Positions 22,024 through 32,904 of a DNA stretch of 64,000 nt are shown here, in pieces. The notes below the pieces were generated by a model. That model had not been told where the DNA came from. It did no database searches and saw nothing but the letters and a program-made list of their open reading frames with translations. The stretch is taken from assembly GCA_033032865.1 (NCBI GenBank), contig JAWHQI010000276.1, positions 1,860,001-1,924,000 of the forward strand, given 5' to 3'. Source of the DNA: Dactylorhiza incarnata (lineage: Eukaryota; Streptophyta; Magnoliopsida; Asparagales; Orchidaceae). The stretch's first letter is position 1. Every line of letters starts with the position of its first letter. The position numbers were made by a program, and so were the translations under genes.

Positions 22024-23194
22024 TGTTGGATCTTGTGGCGCCCTTAGAGGGGTGGGGGGTGAATAAGGGCCTATTTAAAATATGATTTATACTTAAGAAT
22101 TTTTAAAACAAATTTTGCTTTTCTAAAAATCACTTATAAAAGTTTTCAAAACTATGAAAATTTTAAATTAATTCAAACACAAATTTCTAAGTTAACGATT
22201 AAGCAACCAAATTTGCAAATAAAGAAAAGGTCATAATTTTTTAATCCTGAAATTCACATACAATAAAAATGATCTTAACAATGCTTAAGATCAAGGCACA
22301 AATATGAAAATAAACTTTTAACAATTTTTGTTTACCAATCCTTCTCCCAAGGATCGGAAGGCTATCACTTGTCACTCCCTAGACCAAGCCCAAGCCTATC
22401 CTCTAGATCTTCCCAAGATCTAGATGTAGCACACAAGGCCACGATTTCCTACCAAGCCACGCAAGGACTTGGACGCTCCGCACAAGGAAGCGATTTTACC
22501 CTAAGCCACGCAAGGACTTAGACGTCACGCACAAGGAGACGATTTCCCTACCAATACAAAGTGAAATGTATATAAATGAAAATACAAAATGAAATGAAGA
22601 ACTCCCTAGAAATTCAGATATCTGAAAGGAAGGTTGAATCCTCGAGATGATCATTGATGTAGAAGCGCGTCCGTTCTCGTCTTCAATCTCAAACCTTCTA
22701 AGCATAAATGGGAGTTGATGAGGTTCTGGAGCTCTCTGGTTCTTATGCACTCAGTAAAGGACTTGGAATTCTCAATGCTTGGAATGCATGAACAAAACGA
22801 ACCACTTTATAGATTTTCACAGTCGCCTGGCCGACATCGCTGTCGGAAGTCCGACAGCGCCAAACTGCCGTTCGTCATGCTGTCGTGCGAGCTGTTGCTG
22901 TAACTTCTGGCATGTCGCCTGGGCGACATCGCTGTCGAAATTCTGACAGCGCCAAACTGCTGCTCATTGTGCTATCATGCGGGCTGCTGCTATAACTTCT
23001 ATGTTGTCGCCTGGGCGAGAGTAGATGTCAGAAAATTCCGACATCAAAATTCTCCATAAAGTCAAATTGAGCTCCAATCAGAATTGTGAACATCTCTTAC
23101 CTGTTACCTGCACACCATCAATAAAAGTAGAATCAAATACAAACAGGATTTTGTTATTATCAAACCGGAAGAGTGCGAAACGCATGCTCCAACA
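22024..23194 (-). repeat. 3' LTR of element B
   Basis: 1,171 bp. In minus-strand order: TGTTGGAGCATGCG, three diverged copies of a roughly 105-bp unit holding a GTCGGAA/TTCCGAC palindrome and a GTCGCC/GGCGAC palindrome (plus 22815-23040), then TGAAAATCTATAAAG (22805-22811 for the TATA part), then U5 ending in a C-run and GGCGCCACAAGATCCAACA. Confidence 0.92.
22805..22811 (-). promoter_or_regulatory. TATA box of the B 3' LTR
   Basis: Minus strand GTGAAAATCTATAAAGTGG, directly downstream of the palindrome pair. The same position in the 5' LTR (32510-32516) reads TCTACAAAG, so the copy that would drive B itself has lost the consensus. Confidence 0.65.
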
Positions 23195-23470
23195 ATCTCC
23201 CCCTTTTGATAATAACAAATCTGTATAAAAAGAAATCATGTGTATTTAGGTTGTTGTTTTTAACATATGGTGTGTGCACAAAAATAACATGATATATTCC
23301 TCTTAAATGTAAGCTCCCCCTAGATGAATGCTCCCCTAAATGAATGCTCCCCCTAAATGTTATATTAAATTGAAATGATGTATTGTTTAGGTGGAAGATT
23401 TAGGTGGAATTGTTCTTTGATTTCTTGAATATACTTATAATTCTCCCCCTTTTGGTATTAGCAAAAGTTA
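23195..23470 (-). promoter_or_regulatory. Polypurine tract and G-tract array of element B
   Basis: Minus strand ATCAAAAGGGGGAGAT beside the 3' LTR (23195-23210) is the expected tract. Further AGGGGGAGC or AGGGGAGC copies lie near 23313, 23331, 23348 and 23445; the last again has AAAAGGGGGAG. Confidence 0.75.
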
Positions 23471-23929
23471 ATTTGAAATGAATGAGTAGTTCTTAAGGGA
23501 AGAGATAAGACGTGGAAAATAAGAGTAAGCGGAAGCACTTGTGTTGAAAATTATTGAAGGTCTTGAAATAATAGTAATATGTCATAGTATTGAATAAACT
23601 CAAGAAGAGATGGTATAGCCATATGAAGTAGTAGAATAAAAAAATAACTTAAACATGATTAATGTCATTTTAAAGTATCATAGAAAGATACAATTGTGTA
23701 TAGAAATTTGGAATTTTTTCGGTCCAATTCTCATGAGATGAAGGTTTATATAACATAATGATGTGTACAAGTGTTGCTTTGATCAAACATATGAACTTAT
23801 TTAATTTACATGATCATTGGAATAGAAAACATAATATAAGCATATAAAAACAGCTTTGACCTTGAAGATATAGCACAATAAGAATTGAATACCATTTTTT
23901 CTTTTGCACAAGACACTTTACAATTCTTT

Positions 23930-23989
23930 CCAAGGTGCTGAGCCTCACAATGCTTATTAAGACTTATCAGGAGGGTAAGTAGTGCTTGG
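23930..23989 (-). other. Conserved hairpin in the 3' region of B
   Basis: The minus strand reads CCAAG, then CTGATAAGTCTTAATAAGC in the loop, then CACCTTGG, as in E and F. The inner stem is CCTC with GAGG. The surrounding 90 bp are also shared. Confidence 0.6.
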
Positions 23990-24528
23990 TGGAGTATCCT
24001 TGTCCTCAATTTAACTTTTTGTTGATCACATATTTTGTGATATCTTAACTTTGTAGTTTTTATAGATATTTATATTGTTTATTTTTAATTGACAAAGGAT
24101 CTCCGAATTCACTTGAATCACAAAAGATGGTGTATATTTGGTTGTGCTAACAAATCAAGCTTGAAAGTAGTATTTATGAAATGTTATTGTATTATGTTAA
24201 AGCAAACATGATTCATGTATATATTAAATAGAAAGACATATGTGTGGATCAAAAGAAGTGAACGTGATAGCTCATTATTATATATAAACAATTTCTCATA
24301 CTTAGAGGCATGCGAAAACAATTTCCAATAGTCTAAACCACTTAGCAGGAGTGTTAATACTATGATAGAGCAGAAATGATATCATATAATCATGTAAATA
24401 GCCATTTTTTAAAAAATATAAAGCACATGGTTTGGCATCAATTCATGAGTTGTGGCATTAATAATGACATATGACTAGTGTAGATTATCAGAGAGACCAA
24501 AATAGAAGATTAATCAAATTTGGGAGCT

Positions 24529-24582
24529 GTCGGAATTTTCTGACACTCACTGTCGCCTAGGCGATAGTGAAAAGTATAAAAA
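24529..24582 (+). promoter_or_regulatory. Promoter of the B antisense gene
   Basis: Palindrome 1 (TGTCGGAAttTTCTGACA, 24529-24546, one mismatch), palindrome 2 (CTGTCGCC-TA-GGCGATAG, 24550-24567, one mismatch), then TGAAAAGTATAAAAA with TATA at 24575-24582. In the B LTR, read in its own direction, the same two palindromes are followed by TGAAAATCTATAAAG. Order, spacing and the TGAAAA spacer agree, so this is most simply a copy of the LTR core promoter facing the other way. Confidence 0.65.
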
Positions 24583-24677
24583 CGGCTAAAAACCGAGTCA
24601 AACCTGATTGTACATCATTTTCTGGATAGGAAGGCGAGCAGAAAGTGTCGGAGTGCGGCGAAAACCCTAGATCTAAG

Positions 24678-25174
24678 GTAAGGAACTTGGATTTTTCAAG
24701 TTTTGTTTAAAAGTTTTCAAATTTCTTGTGATTGTGATATTTCTCTTGGTTTTCATTGAGTTTTTGTGAAGAAAGGAAAAAAATGTAGAAGTTTTAGGAG
24801 ATCTAGACATTTTAGATCTTGGTGTTCAAAAGAGGGTTTAGATCTTGTGATGTTGAGATAAAGAAATAAAAATTAGAAGTTTGAATTTTTTTTGTATAGG
24901 AAGAAGATGATGAATAGTGTTTTTTTGTTGAACTTTGAAATTTGAATCTTGTGGTGTTTTTTTTGTTTATAGGAAGAAGATGATGAATATTGTTTTTGAA
25001 TAAAAATTTCAACAGAAATATAGCTTGATTTTGAGTAGATCTGGAAGTCTAGTTGAAAAATCATATAAAAAGTTCACTGGATTACTGTCGGAATTTTCCG
25101 ACAGTCAATGTCTCCTGGGCGACATCGTCTCAGTGCACAGAACAGTGATTAACTTAAATTTGTTATGTTTGCAG
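24678..25174 (+). other. 5'-UTR intron of the B antisense gene
   Basis: The leader reads AAAACCCTAGATCTAAG then GTAAGG at 24678; the 3' end is TTATGTTTGCAG at 25174, one base before AATGGCTTCC. These are canonical plant splice ends with an AACCCTAG-type leader. The 497-bp intron is T-rich and contains a second palindrome pair (25085-25104 and 25109-25124). An intron can persist here because the element's own transcript is the other strand. Splicing is inferred. Confidence 0.65.
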
Positions 25175-25175
25175 A

Positions 25176-26291
25176 ATGGCTTCCAGTTCTAAGGCTCGGA
25201 AAAGTATATTTGAAGATGCGCATAGTTCATATCAAGTATATCCGGGGATTGAGAAGGCAATAATTGGAGTTTCAAAATATGTTAAATTTGACTCTCCTAA
25301 GCACGATCATATCTACACTCGTCTTGCTAATGCAACTATATTATCAGTATTTTCAGTAAATATGTTCTCATCTGTCTTGATTCGAGAGTTTTACAATCAT
25401 TTGGAAGACCCTAAATACACTGAATTAGATGGGGGAGTGCGATCGAGAATCCAAGGTCAACAACTGGAAATAACACATGTTGATCTTAGAGATGAATTTG
25501 GTCTTCTTATGAGTGATCATTTGCCAGACATAGTAGAAAGCTATAGAAAGGATAGAGATTGGACTCTTGTAAATATGAGTTTACATGGAAGTCAAAAGAG
25601 GACCCTAATCATGGAAGTTTCTTCACTCACTCCTGATGCCTATTTAGTCCAATACATATTGAGAAACACAGTCATGCTAAAAAGTGGTGATACAAGGAGT
25701 ATCACAGCACAGTTGACATTGTTTACATATTTTATTATAGAGGAGGAACCCTTTGATGTAGCGGACCTCATCCTTGCCCAGATCCGTTATGCTTTTAGAT
25801 TAAAACAACCAAAATGGGTGAAGATTCATACTTTGCCAATGGGGGCTATAATTCAACGTATTCTATATAAGAAGTATGAATGGATAAGTCAAGATTCGTA
25901 CTTAGATGATTGTGTTCCTGAAATATACTATACGGGTACCATGAAAGTTAAGAAGTCTCATAAAAAGCCTCATCCTGGAATAGAGATTAGAGAGCCTACA
26001 AATCCTAGAGGAGGATCACTACGAGAGTCTATAGATGATCTTCGTGATTCATTTGAAGAACACAAGAAAGAAGTGAAGAAAGATCGCAGTAGACTGCAGA
26101 AATTTACGAAATTTCTGGTGAAGGGATTGAAGTTAAAGCCTACTCCTGAAGAAGCGGCCGAATGGGAAATCCCAGATGAAGAACCGCCATGCCAATCAGT
26201 TAGGCGGACTCGACGTGGAAAGGCTGTAATATGTGGATCTTCAGAAGACTGTCCAGAAAGTAGCGGGGCTGGCTATGATGATTCTGAGTAG
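25176..26291 (+). CDS. Antisense accessory protein of element B
   Basis: An intact 371-codon gene opposite to gag-pol, between the RNase H end and the 3' LTR. The start AATGGC directly follows the inferred intron. No protease, integrase or transcriptase motif is present. Residues 1-260 look like a folded domain, with RIQGQQLEIT at 91-100 and FGLLMSD at 108-114, reminiscent of the 'putative plant transposon protein' domain often found beside plant retroelements; that link is from memory and unverified. Residues 281-312 form a likely coiled coil (SLRESIDDLRDSFEEHKKEV), then a Pro/Glu segment, a basic patch RRTRRGK (343-349) that could be a nuclear signal, and an acidic tail. It has no lesion while gag and pol have many. 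Function unknown. Confidence 0.75.
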   Translation: MASSSKARKSIFEDAHSSYQVYPGIEKAIIGVSKYVKFDSPKHDHIYTRLANATILSVFSVNMFSSVLIREFYNHLEDPKYTELDGGVRSRIQGQQLEITHVDLRDEFGLLMSDHLPDIVESYRKDRDWTLVNMSLHGSQKRTLIMEVSSLTPDAYLVQYILRNTVMLKSGDTRSITAQLTLFTYFIIEEEPFDVADLILAQIRYAFRLKQPKWVKIHTLPMGAIIQRILYKKYEWISQDSYLDDCVPEIYYTGTMKVKKSHKKPHPGIEIREPTNPRGGSLRESIDDLRDSFEEHKKEVKKDRSRLQKFTKFLVKGLKLKPTPEEAAEWEIPDEEPPCQSVRRTRRGKAVICGSSEDCPESSGAGYDDSE

Positions 26292-26319
26292 TTTCCAGCA
26301 GTTTGCTGCTACTGACTGA

Positions 26320-26359
26320 TGTCGGAATTTTCCGACACTCACTGTCTCCTGGGCGACAG
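26320..26359 (+). repeat. Palindrome pair downstream of the B antisense gene
   Basis: TGTCGGAAttTTCCGACA (26320-26337) is followed by CTGTCTCC-TG-GGCGACAG (26342-26359), about 30 bp past the stop codon. It is the third copy of the pair in this region and has no TATA after it. It could act in termination or as a boundary. Confidence 0.7.
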
Positions 26360-26558
26360 TGAACTTACCCAGATTTCATTTTCTTTTTACTGAACTTATT
26401 CTTATGTTTATTTCTACTATTTTTCTGGAACAATTTGTATGAATTATTAATGATGTGAGAATTTTTGTTAAGTCATTCAAATTCTATGTGTTGATTTAAG
26501 ATGATGTTTTTCCATTGTTCTTTATCTTGTTAAACTTGATTTGTCATATTGGATATGC

Positions 26559-28280
26559 TTAGTATGAAATATCTAGGATTCCTAATTCAAGCCTTAGCAT
26601 TGAAAACCGGGAATCCGACAATGGTTTTGTGAATATATCGGCTAGTTGATTATCCGTTCCTATGATGGAAATTTTAATCTGATTATTTTTAATGTGGTCT
26701 CTTATAAAATGATGCCGAACGTCAATATGTTTAGACCTAGAGTGATGAACAGGGTTGTAAGTTAAATCAATTGCACATTTGTTATCGCACCATAGCTCTA
26801 TAGTTTGTTGTTTAATGTTAAAGTCTTCCAAAGTTTGTTTCATCCAAAGAGCTTGTGCACAACAACTACCAAGTGCGATGTATTCGGCCTCGGTGGTTGA
26901 GAGGGCAATAGAATTTTGTTTCCTACTCGACCATGAAATGAGTGAAGGGCCTAAAAAGTGACAAGTGCCACTAGTGCTTTTCCTATCTAGTGAACAACCG
27001 ACATAATCAGAATCAGAATAGCCAAAAAGAGTAAAATCATCGCTATTAGGATACCACAAACCAAGTTTAGATGTGCCAATTAAATATCTAAAAATTCTTT
27101 TTACCACTTTTTAATGTGATTCTTTGGGATCGGCTTGAAATCTAGCACATAAACAAACTGAAAACATAATATCCGGTCTAGAAGCAGTCAAATATAAAAG
27201 TGAACCTATCATTCCTCTATATAAAGTTTGATCTATAGATATTCCATTTTCATCTTTTCCTAATTTTAAAGATACACACATAGGAGTATTTGCTTGTTTG
27301 AGATTTTCAAATCCAAATCGTTTTAAAACAAAACATCATGAATATATTTTGATTGGTTAATAAAAACTCCATCATGTTTTTGAACAATTTGAAATCCTAA
27401 GAAATATTTTAATTCTCCTACCATACTCATCTCAAATTTACTTTCCATCATTTTTACAACATAATTACACAACTCTTCATTAGTGGCTCCAAAAATAATA
27501 TCATCAACATAAATTTGTAAAACAATTAAATCATCATCTACTTGCTTAATGGAGAGTGTACAATCAACACCACCCATTTTAAAACCATTTTGTAATATAT
27601 ATAGTCAATCTATCAAACCATGCTCGTGGTGCTTGTTTTAAACCATACAAAACTTTTAGCAATCTATATACGCGATTAGGAAATTTTTCATTTATAAATC
27701 CTGGGGGTTGTTCAACATAAACTTCTTCTTTAATCAACCCGTTTAAAAATGCAGTTTTAATATCCATTTGCAATAATTTAAATCTTTTATGACTAGCAAA
27801 TGCAACAAAAATTCTAACTGCTTCCAATCGTGCTACGGGTGCAAATGTTTCATCAAAATCTACCCCTTCAATTTGATAAAATCCTTTCGCTACAAGCCTA
27901 GCTTTGTTTCTAGTGACCCTAGAGTCACTATCTAATTTATTTTTGAAAACCCATTTGACTCCTACCACAGGATGATCACTAGGTCTATCTACAAGAATCC
28001 AAACTTTATTTCTTTCAAATTGGTTAAGTTCTTCATTCATAGCTAGAAACCAAGATTCATCATTTAAAGCGGCGACAACATCTTTTGGTTCTATATTTGA
28101 GACAAAACATAAATTTGAAAAACTTTCATGTAAACTAGAACGTGTTCGTACCCCACTTTTTGGTTCTCCAATAAAAAATTCTTGTGGATGATCTTTTGAG
28201 AACCTTAGCTCGGTTGGAGGTACATATCCTTGTTCTTCTTCTTCTTCACCACCTTTTTCGTCTTCTTTCTCTACTTTTTC

Positions 28281-28342
<62 letters not shown>

Positions 28343-29678
28343 TTTTCCTTAGATTTTGTTCCACATCTTCTCCATTTTTCTCATTACCTGCAACTTTAGT
28401 ATTTTCTACACAAGAAATGTTTTCATCAAATTTTACATGAATAGATTCTTCAACTACTTTAGTACGTTTATTATAAACTCTATAGGCCTTGCTAGTTGAA
28501 GAATAACCAATGAAAATTCCTTCATCACATTTTTCATCAAATTTGCCTAAGTTATCTTTTGTATTCAAAATAAAGCATTTACAACCAAAAACTTTAAAGT
28601 AAGATACATTTGGTTTTCTTTGAAAATAAATTTCATAAGGAGTTAATTGTAATGTAGGACGAATCATGACACGATTAATAATATAGCATGCAGTACTAAC
28701 CGCTTCGGCCCAAAAATATTTTGGCAATTTAAATTCACAAAGCATAGTACGTCCTAATTCTTGAAGTGTTCTGTTTTTCCTCTCCACTACACCATTTTGC
28801 TGTGGTGTGCGAGGAGCGGAAAATTCGTGTTTTATCCCAAATTCATTACAATATGAAATAAATTTTTCATTACCAAACTCTCCTCCATGATCTGATCTAA
28901 TGCATTTTACTTTTAAATCAAGTTCATTTTGAATACGTGAAATTAGTTTTACAAAGTCATCAAAAGCATCAGATTTTGAATTTAAAAGCAGTGTCAAACA
29001 AAATCTAGAATAATCATCAATAATAACAAACGTATATTTTCTACCTCCTAGACTTTGTGTAGTAATTGGTCCAAACAAGTCCATATGTAATAATTGTAAA
29101 GGTCTAGTAGTAGAAATAACATTTTTGCTTTTAAAAGATGATTTTGTAAACTTTCCTTTTTGGCATGGTGAACACAATGATGAAAGCTTTCCATTTAAAT
29201 TTGGTAAACCTTTTATTATTTTATTTTTAGAAAGCTTTACTATGCGTTTAGCACTAGAATGACCTAGTCTCCTATGCCATAATTCAAGTTCATCATTTTT
29301 TGAAATAAAACATTTAAGTGTAGAATGAGATAAATCATGAAAAGTGATTGTATAGACATTGTTTATTCTTGGTGCAGTAAGTACGATTTTGTTTGTTTTA
29401 GAATCAATAATTTTGCAAAGGTTTGAGCTAGAGTCAAATAAAACATTTAGATTTTTATCACATAGTTGACTAATAGAAATTAAATTATGTTTCAAACCTT
29501 TAACATATAAAACATTTGAAATTTTAAATTCTTCGTTACCTACTACTCCAATGCCTTTGATTTTACCCTTGCCATTATCTCCAAAGGTCACTGTTCCACC
29601 TTTCTTCATCTCCAGGCTAAGGAACTTTGATTTATCGCCCGTCATGTGTTTTGAACATCCAGAGTCCAAATACCACAC
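26559..29678 (-). pseudogene. pol of element B, near complete with frame breaks
   Basis: Minus-strand order: protease end and tether ([14 protein letters not shown]), pre-integrase ([21 protein letters not shown]), integrase core ([32 protein letters not shown]), a linker with about 20 Asp, reverse transcriptase ([37 protein letters not shown]) and RNase H (SDSDYVGC, STTEAEY, LADIFTKPL). Frame breaks occur at about 27585 (extra base in a TA repeat) and about 27330 (short insertion), and a TAA at about 27113. Catalytic residues that I can see are intact. Two in-frame TAGs separate it from gag (about 29709 and 29697). Confidence 0.9.
28282..28342. repeat. (TCA)n microsatellite coding for poly-Asp in B pol
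   Basis: About 20 uninterrupted TCA units; on the minus strand they are GAT codons. They lie in the integrase-transcriptase linker, which is acidic and variable in these elements. Confidence 0.95.
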
Positions 29679-29708
29679 GTCTTCCTTGTTCCTAGCCTAC
29701 ACGCACAC

Positions 29709-31678
29709 CTAAAAAGATGATGAGAGTAAAGATCTGGTTACCCAAGTGGTCCCTCCCATGGTATAGGTGGATGCTTTAGGTACCCAGATTTGGTTAACAT
29801 TAACTTTTCCTTTCTTCCAGCATGAGTCCGAGATGTGACCAAATCGATGACATTTGGCACATGCAATGAATAGTGAGGAACCATTCTGTAATGGTTTCTC
29901 TGGACTCTTGCTGGAGGAAACATCTTTATGTATGGACTTAGAAAAATTTTCATTTTGAAAAACAGGTTTTCTGAACCTGGAGCTGTCGCTGGTTCCGACA
30001 TCAACTGTCGGAAATTTCTGACAGCTTCCAGAGCTTCCAGAAACGTATCCTAGCCCAAATTTTTCTATCCCATGGCATTGGTTGGCTAAAATCATATCCA
30101 GAGATTTTTTTCCAACACCAAATTTTCCAATTGCCATGTTCAACTCATTTACTTTGGACTTTAAAATTGAATTTTCTTTTACTATCATGCCACATCAATT
30201 TGCCACATTTTTCTTATAATTCTCTAATTGAGAATGAGAGGTTTTAACAACTTTTTCTAAGTCCTTTTACTCTTTTAGACGTTGATCAATTTTTTGATCG
30301 GACTTAGAAATAGTGTTTTCAAGTTCTTTTATCCTTGTCGAAGAGTGATCACACTCTTGACAAATTTCCTTCTCGTTCCCAATAGATTTCAACTCATTTG
30401 ATAACTTTTTATTTACTTTCAAAAGAACTTTATTTTCACATTTTAAGAAATCGATTTCCTTTAGGCTTTTGTCCAAAAATTTGCAAGTTTTCATAAATTC
30501 AGAATATAAATCATCATAAGATGGAGGAGTTACCTCAGTGTCGCTTTGGACACTGCTATCGTCGTCAGATGACGCATTTTCTTTCCCCATCAAGCATACA
30601 TTAGCCTCCTCTTCCTCCTGTGTTGAGGAATCACTTTCTTCACCAGACGAAGAATCATCCCAAGTCTCTGCCTTTAACACTTTCTTCTTGTAACTTTTAT
30701 CGTGCCTCTTTGCTTTTTGCTTTTTCAGATACTTTGGGCACTTGCTTCTGATATGACCAACCTTCTTGCAACTGTAGCACTCCGGTAGCAGACGCTCCTC
30801 TTCATTCTCCATTTTTCCTTTGCCTTTTTGGTAGGCAAAATCGTTCTTTTTGAAAAATCTTTTAAATGAATTTCTCCTCTCCGGATTTATCATAAACTTC
30901 TTAAAGTTCCTCACAAACAGTCCTTCTTCATCTTCCTCGCTTTCTTCAGTCTCACTTTCAATTTCCTTTTTAGATTTCAACGCAAAGCTCTTCTTTTTAG
31001 GCTACAAATTGTACTCTTGGCTTTGAATCTTCAACTCCACTTCACGGGTTCTTAGATTCCCAATGAGACTCTCCAATTGTAAGGTCTTAAATCATGCGAC
31101 TCAGAAATTGCAGTCACTTTAGGATTGAACTTCGGGGGAAGTGATCTTAAGATTTTCCTTACTAAATCTCCATTGGAGAAAACCTTACCCAGCACCTTTG
31201 AATCGTTCACGATTTTAGTGAATCGTGTGTACATTGTATCAATTTCTTCATCCACCTCCATTTTGAATATTTCGAATTCTGACTCCAGTTGAAATAGCAT
31301 TGAATCCTTTACCCGCGAAGTACCATCATGAGTGATTTCTAAAAGATTCCAAATTTCAAATGCAGTATTACAAGCACAAACTCTATTAAATTCAGTGTGA
31401 TCTAGTGCGCAAAATAAAGCATTCATGGCTTTTGCATTGTTCTTACATTTTAATTTATCATTGCCATCCCACTTGTCTTTTGGTTTGTCCATAGTTACAT
31501 CTCCTACAACAAATGTTGGGGAAGTATAACTTGTCTCGACCATATTCCAAACTTTTATGTCGAGAGATATTAGAAAACACAGCATTCGTGTTTTCCAATA
31601 GTTATAGTCTGTGCCCGTAAAAAGTGGTGGCCTACTAATTCCTTGCCCCTCAACGAACGCGTGATCGTTGTGCGCCAT
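29709..31678 (-). pseudogene. gag of element B, with one frameshift and stops
   Basis: The likely start is the ATG at 31678 (MAHNDHAF). Order: PPLFTGTDYNYWKTRM, DIKVWNMVE, AKAMNALFCALD, EIWNLLEITHDGTS, LVRKILRSLPPKFNP, acidic region, first zinc knuckle CYSCKKVGHIRSKC (about 30745-30785), coiled coil, second knuckle CAKCHRFGHISDSC (about 29820-29865). A frameshift near 31070 follows ISESHDL, and there are stops at about 30264 and 30192. A copy of the LTR palindrome (30005-30024) lies within the coding sequence. This is the reference for what C, E and I have lost. Confidence 0.88.
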
Positions 31679-31712
31679 TACTCCTGGTGGTAAAACCGTT
31701 TTGGAGTAACCT

Positions 31713-31725
31713 CCCTCTGATACCA
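31713..31725 (-). other. Primer-binding site of element B
   Basis: Minus strand TGGTATCAGAGGG, 2 bp inside the 5' LTR; initiator Met-tRNA type. Confidence 0.88.
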
Positions 31726-31727
31726 CG

Positions 31728-32899
31728 TGTTGGATCTTGTGGCGCCCTTAGAGGGGGGGGGGGGTGAATAAGGGCCTTTTTAAAATATGATTTTTACTTA
31801 AGAATTTTTGAAACAAATTTTGCTTTTCTAAAAATCACTTATAAAAGTTTTCAAAACTATGAAATTTTTAAGTTAATTCAAACACAAATTTCTAAGTTAA
31901 AGATTAAGCAACCAAATTTGCAAATAAAGAAAAGGTCATAATTTTTTAATCATGAAATTCACAAACAATAAAAATGATCTTAACAATGCTTAAGATCAAG
32001 GCACAAATATGAAAATAAACTTTTAACAATTTTTATTTACCAATCCTTCTCCCAAGGATCGGAAGGCTATCACTTGTCTCTCCCTAGACCAAGCCCAAGC
32101 CTATCCTATAGATCTTCCCAAGATCTAGACGTAGCAAACAAGGCCACGATTTCCTACCAAGCCACGCAAGGACTTGGACGCTCCGCACAAGGAAGCGATT
32201 TTCCCCTAAGCCACGCAAGGACTTAGACGTCATGCAAAAGGAGACGATTTCCCTACCAATACAAAGTGAAATGTATATAAATGAAAATACAAAATGAAAT
32301 GAAGAACTCCCTAGAAATTCAGATCTCTGAAAGGAAGGTTGAAGCCTCGAGATGATCGTTGATGTAGAAGCGCGTCCGATCTCGTCTTCAATCTCAAACC
32401 TTCTAAGCACAAATGGGAGTTGATGAGGTCTTGGAGCTCTCTGGTTCGTATGCACTCAGGAAAGGACTTGGAATTCTCAATGCTTGGAATGCACGAACAA
32501 AACGAACCACTTTGTAGATTTTCACTGTCGCCTGGGCAACATCGCTGTCAGAATTCCGACAGTGCCAAACTGCCGTTCGTCGTGCTGCCGTGCGAGCTAT
32601 TGCTGTAACTTCTGGCCTGTCGCCTGGGCTACATCGCTGTCGGAATTCCGACAGCGCCAAACTACTGCTCGTCGTGCTATCGTGCGGGCTGCTGCTGTAA
32701 CTTATATGTTGTCGCCTGGGCGACAGTAGATGTCAAAAAATTCCGACATTGAAATTCTCCATACAGTCAAATTGAGCTCCAATCAGAATTGTGAACATCT
32801 CATACCTGTTACCTGCACACCATCAATAAAAGTAGAATCAAATACAAACGGGAGTTTGTTATTATCAAACCGGAAGAGTGCAAAACGCATGCTCCAACA
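31728..32899 (-). repeat. 5' LTR of element B
   Basis: Collinear with the 3' LTR with few differences. The palindrome pair is better preserved: CGCTGTCGGAA followed at once by TTCCGACAGCG at 32635-32656 is perfect. The TATA position is TACAAAG (32510-32516 on the plus strand, ctttgta). Confidence 0.92.
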
Positions 32900-32904
32900 G
32901 GTCG

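Larger units (their letters stand above)
22024..32899 (-). mobile_element. Element B: full-length SIRE-like copia with an antisense gene
   Basis: Two closely similar LTRs (22024-23194 and 31728-32899) are flanked by a perfect 5-bp duplication GGTCG (22019-22023 and 32900-32904). Minus-strand order: 5' LTR, PBS, gag, pol, a roughly 3.3-kb 3' region, G-tracts, 3' LTR. The 3' region holds an intact 371-codon gene on the plus strand. gag and pol each carry several lesions, so B cannot supply its own proteins now, while the antisense frame has none. Confidence 0.92.

Noticed and set aside
25176..26291. Antisense gene of B as an env-like gene
   Set aside because: It has no signal peptide or membrane segment that I can see and faces the wrong way for a spliced env message.
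28184..28399. Plus-strand frame with a run of about 20 His
   Set aside because: It is the complement of the poly-Asp tract in B pol; the (TCA)n repeat makes it open by chance.
32084..32729. Frames on both strands in the B LTR, repeated at 22496-22903
   Set aside because: They exist in both LTRs because the LTRs are copies; the sequence is promoter and U5.
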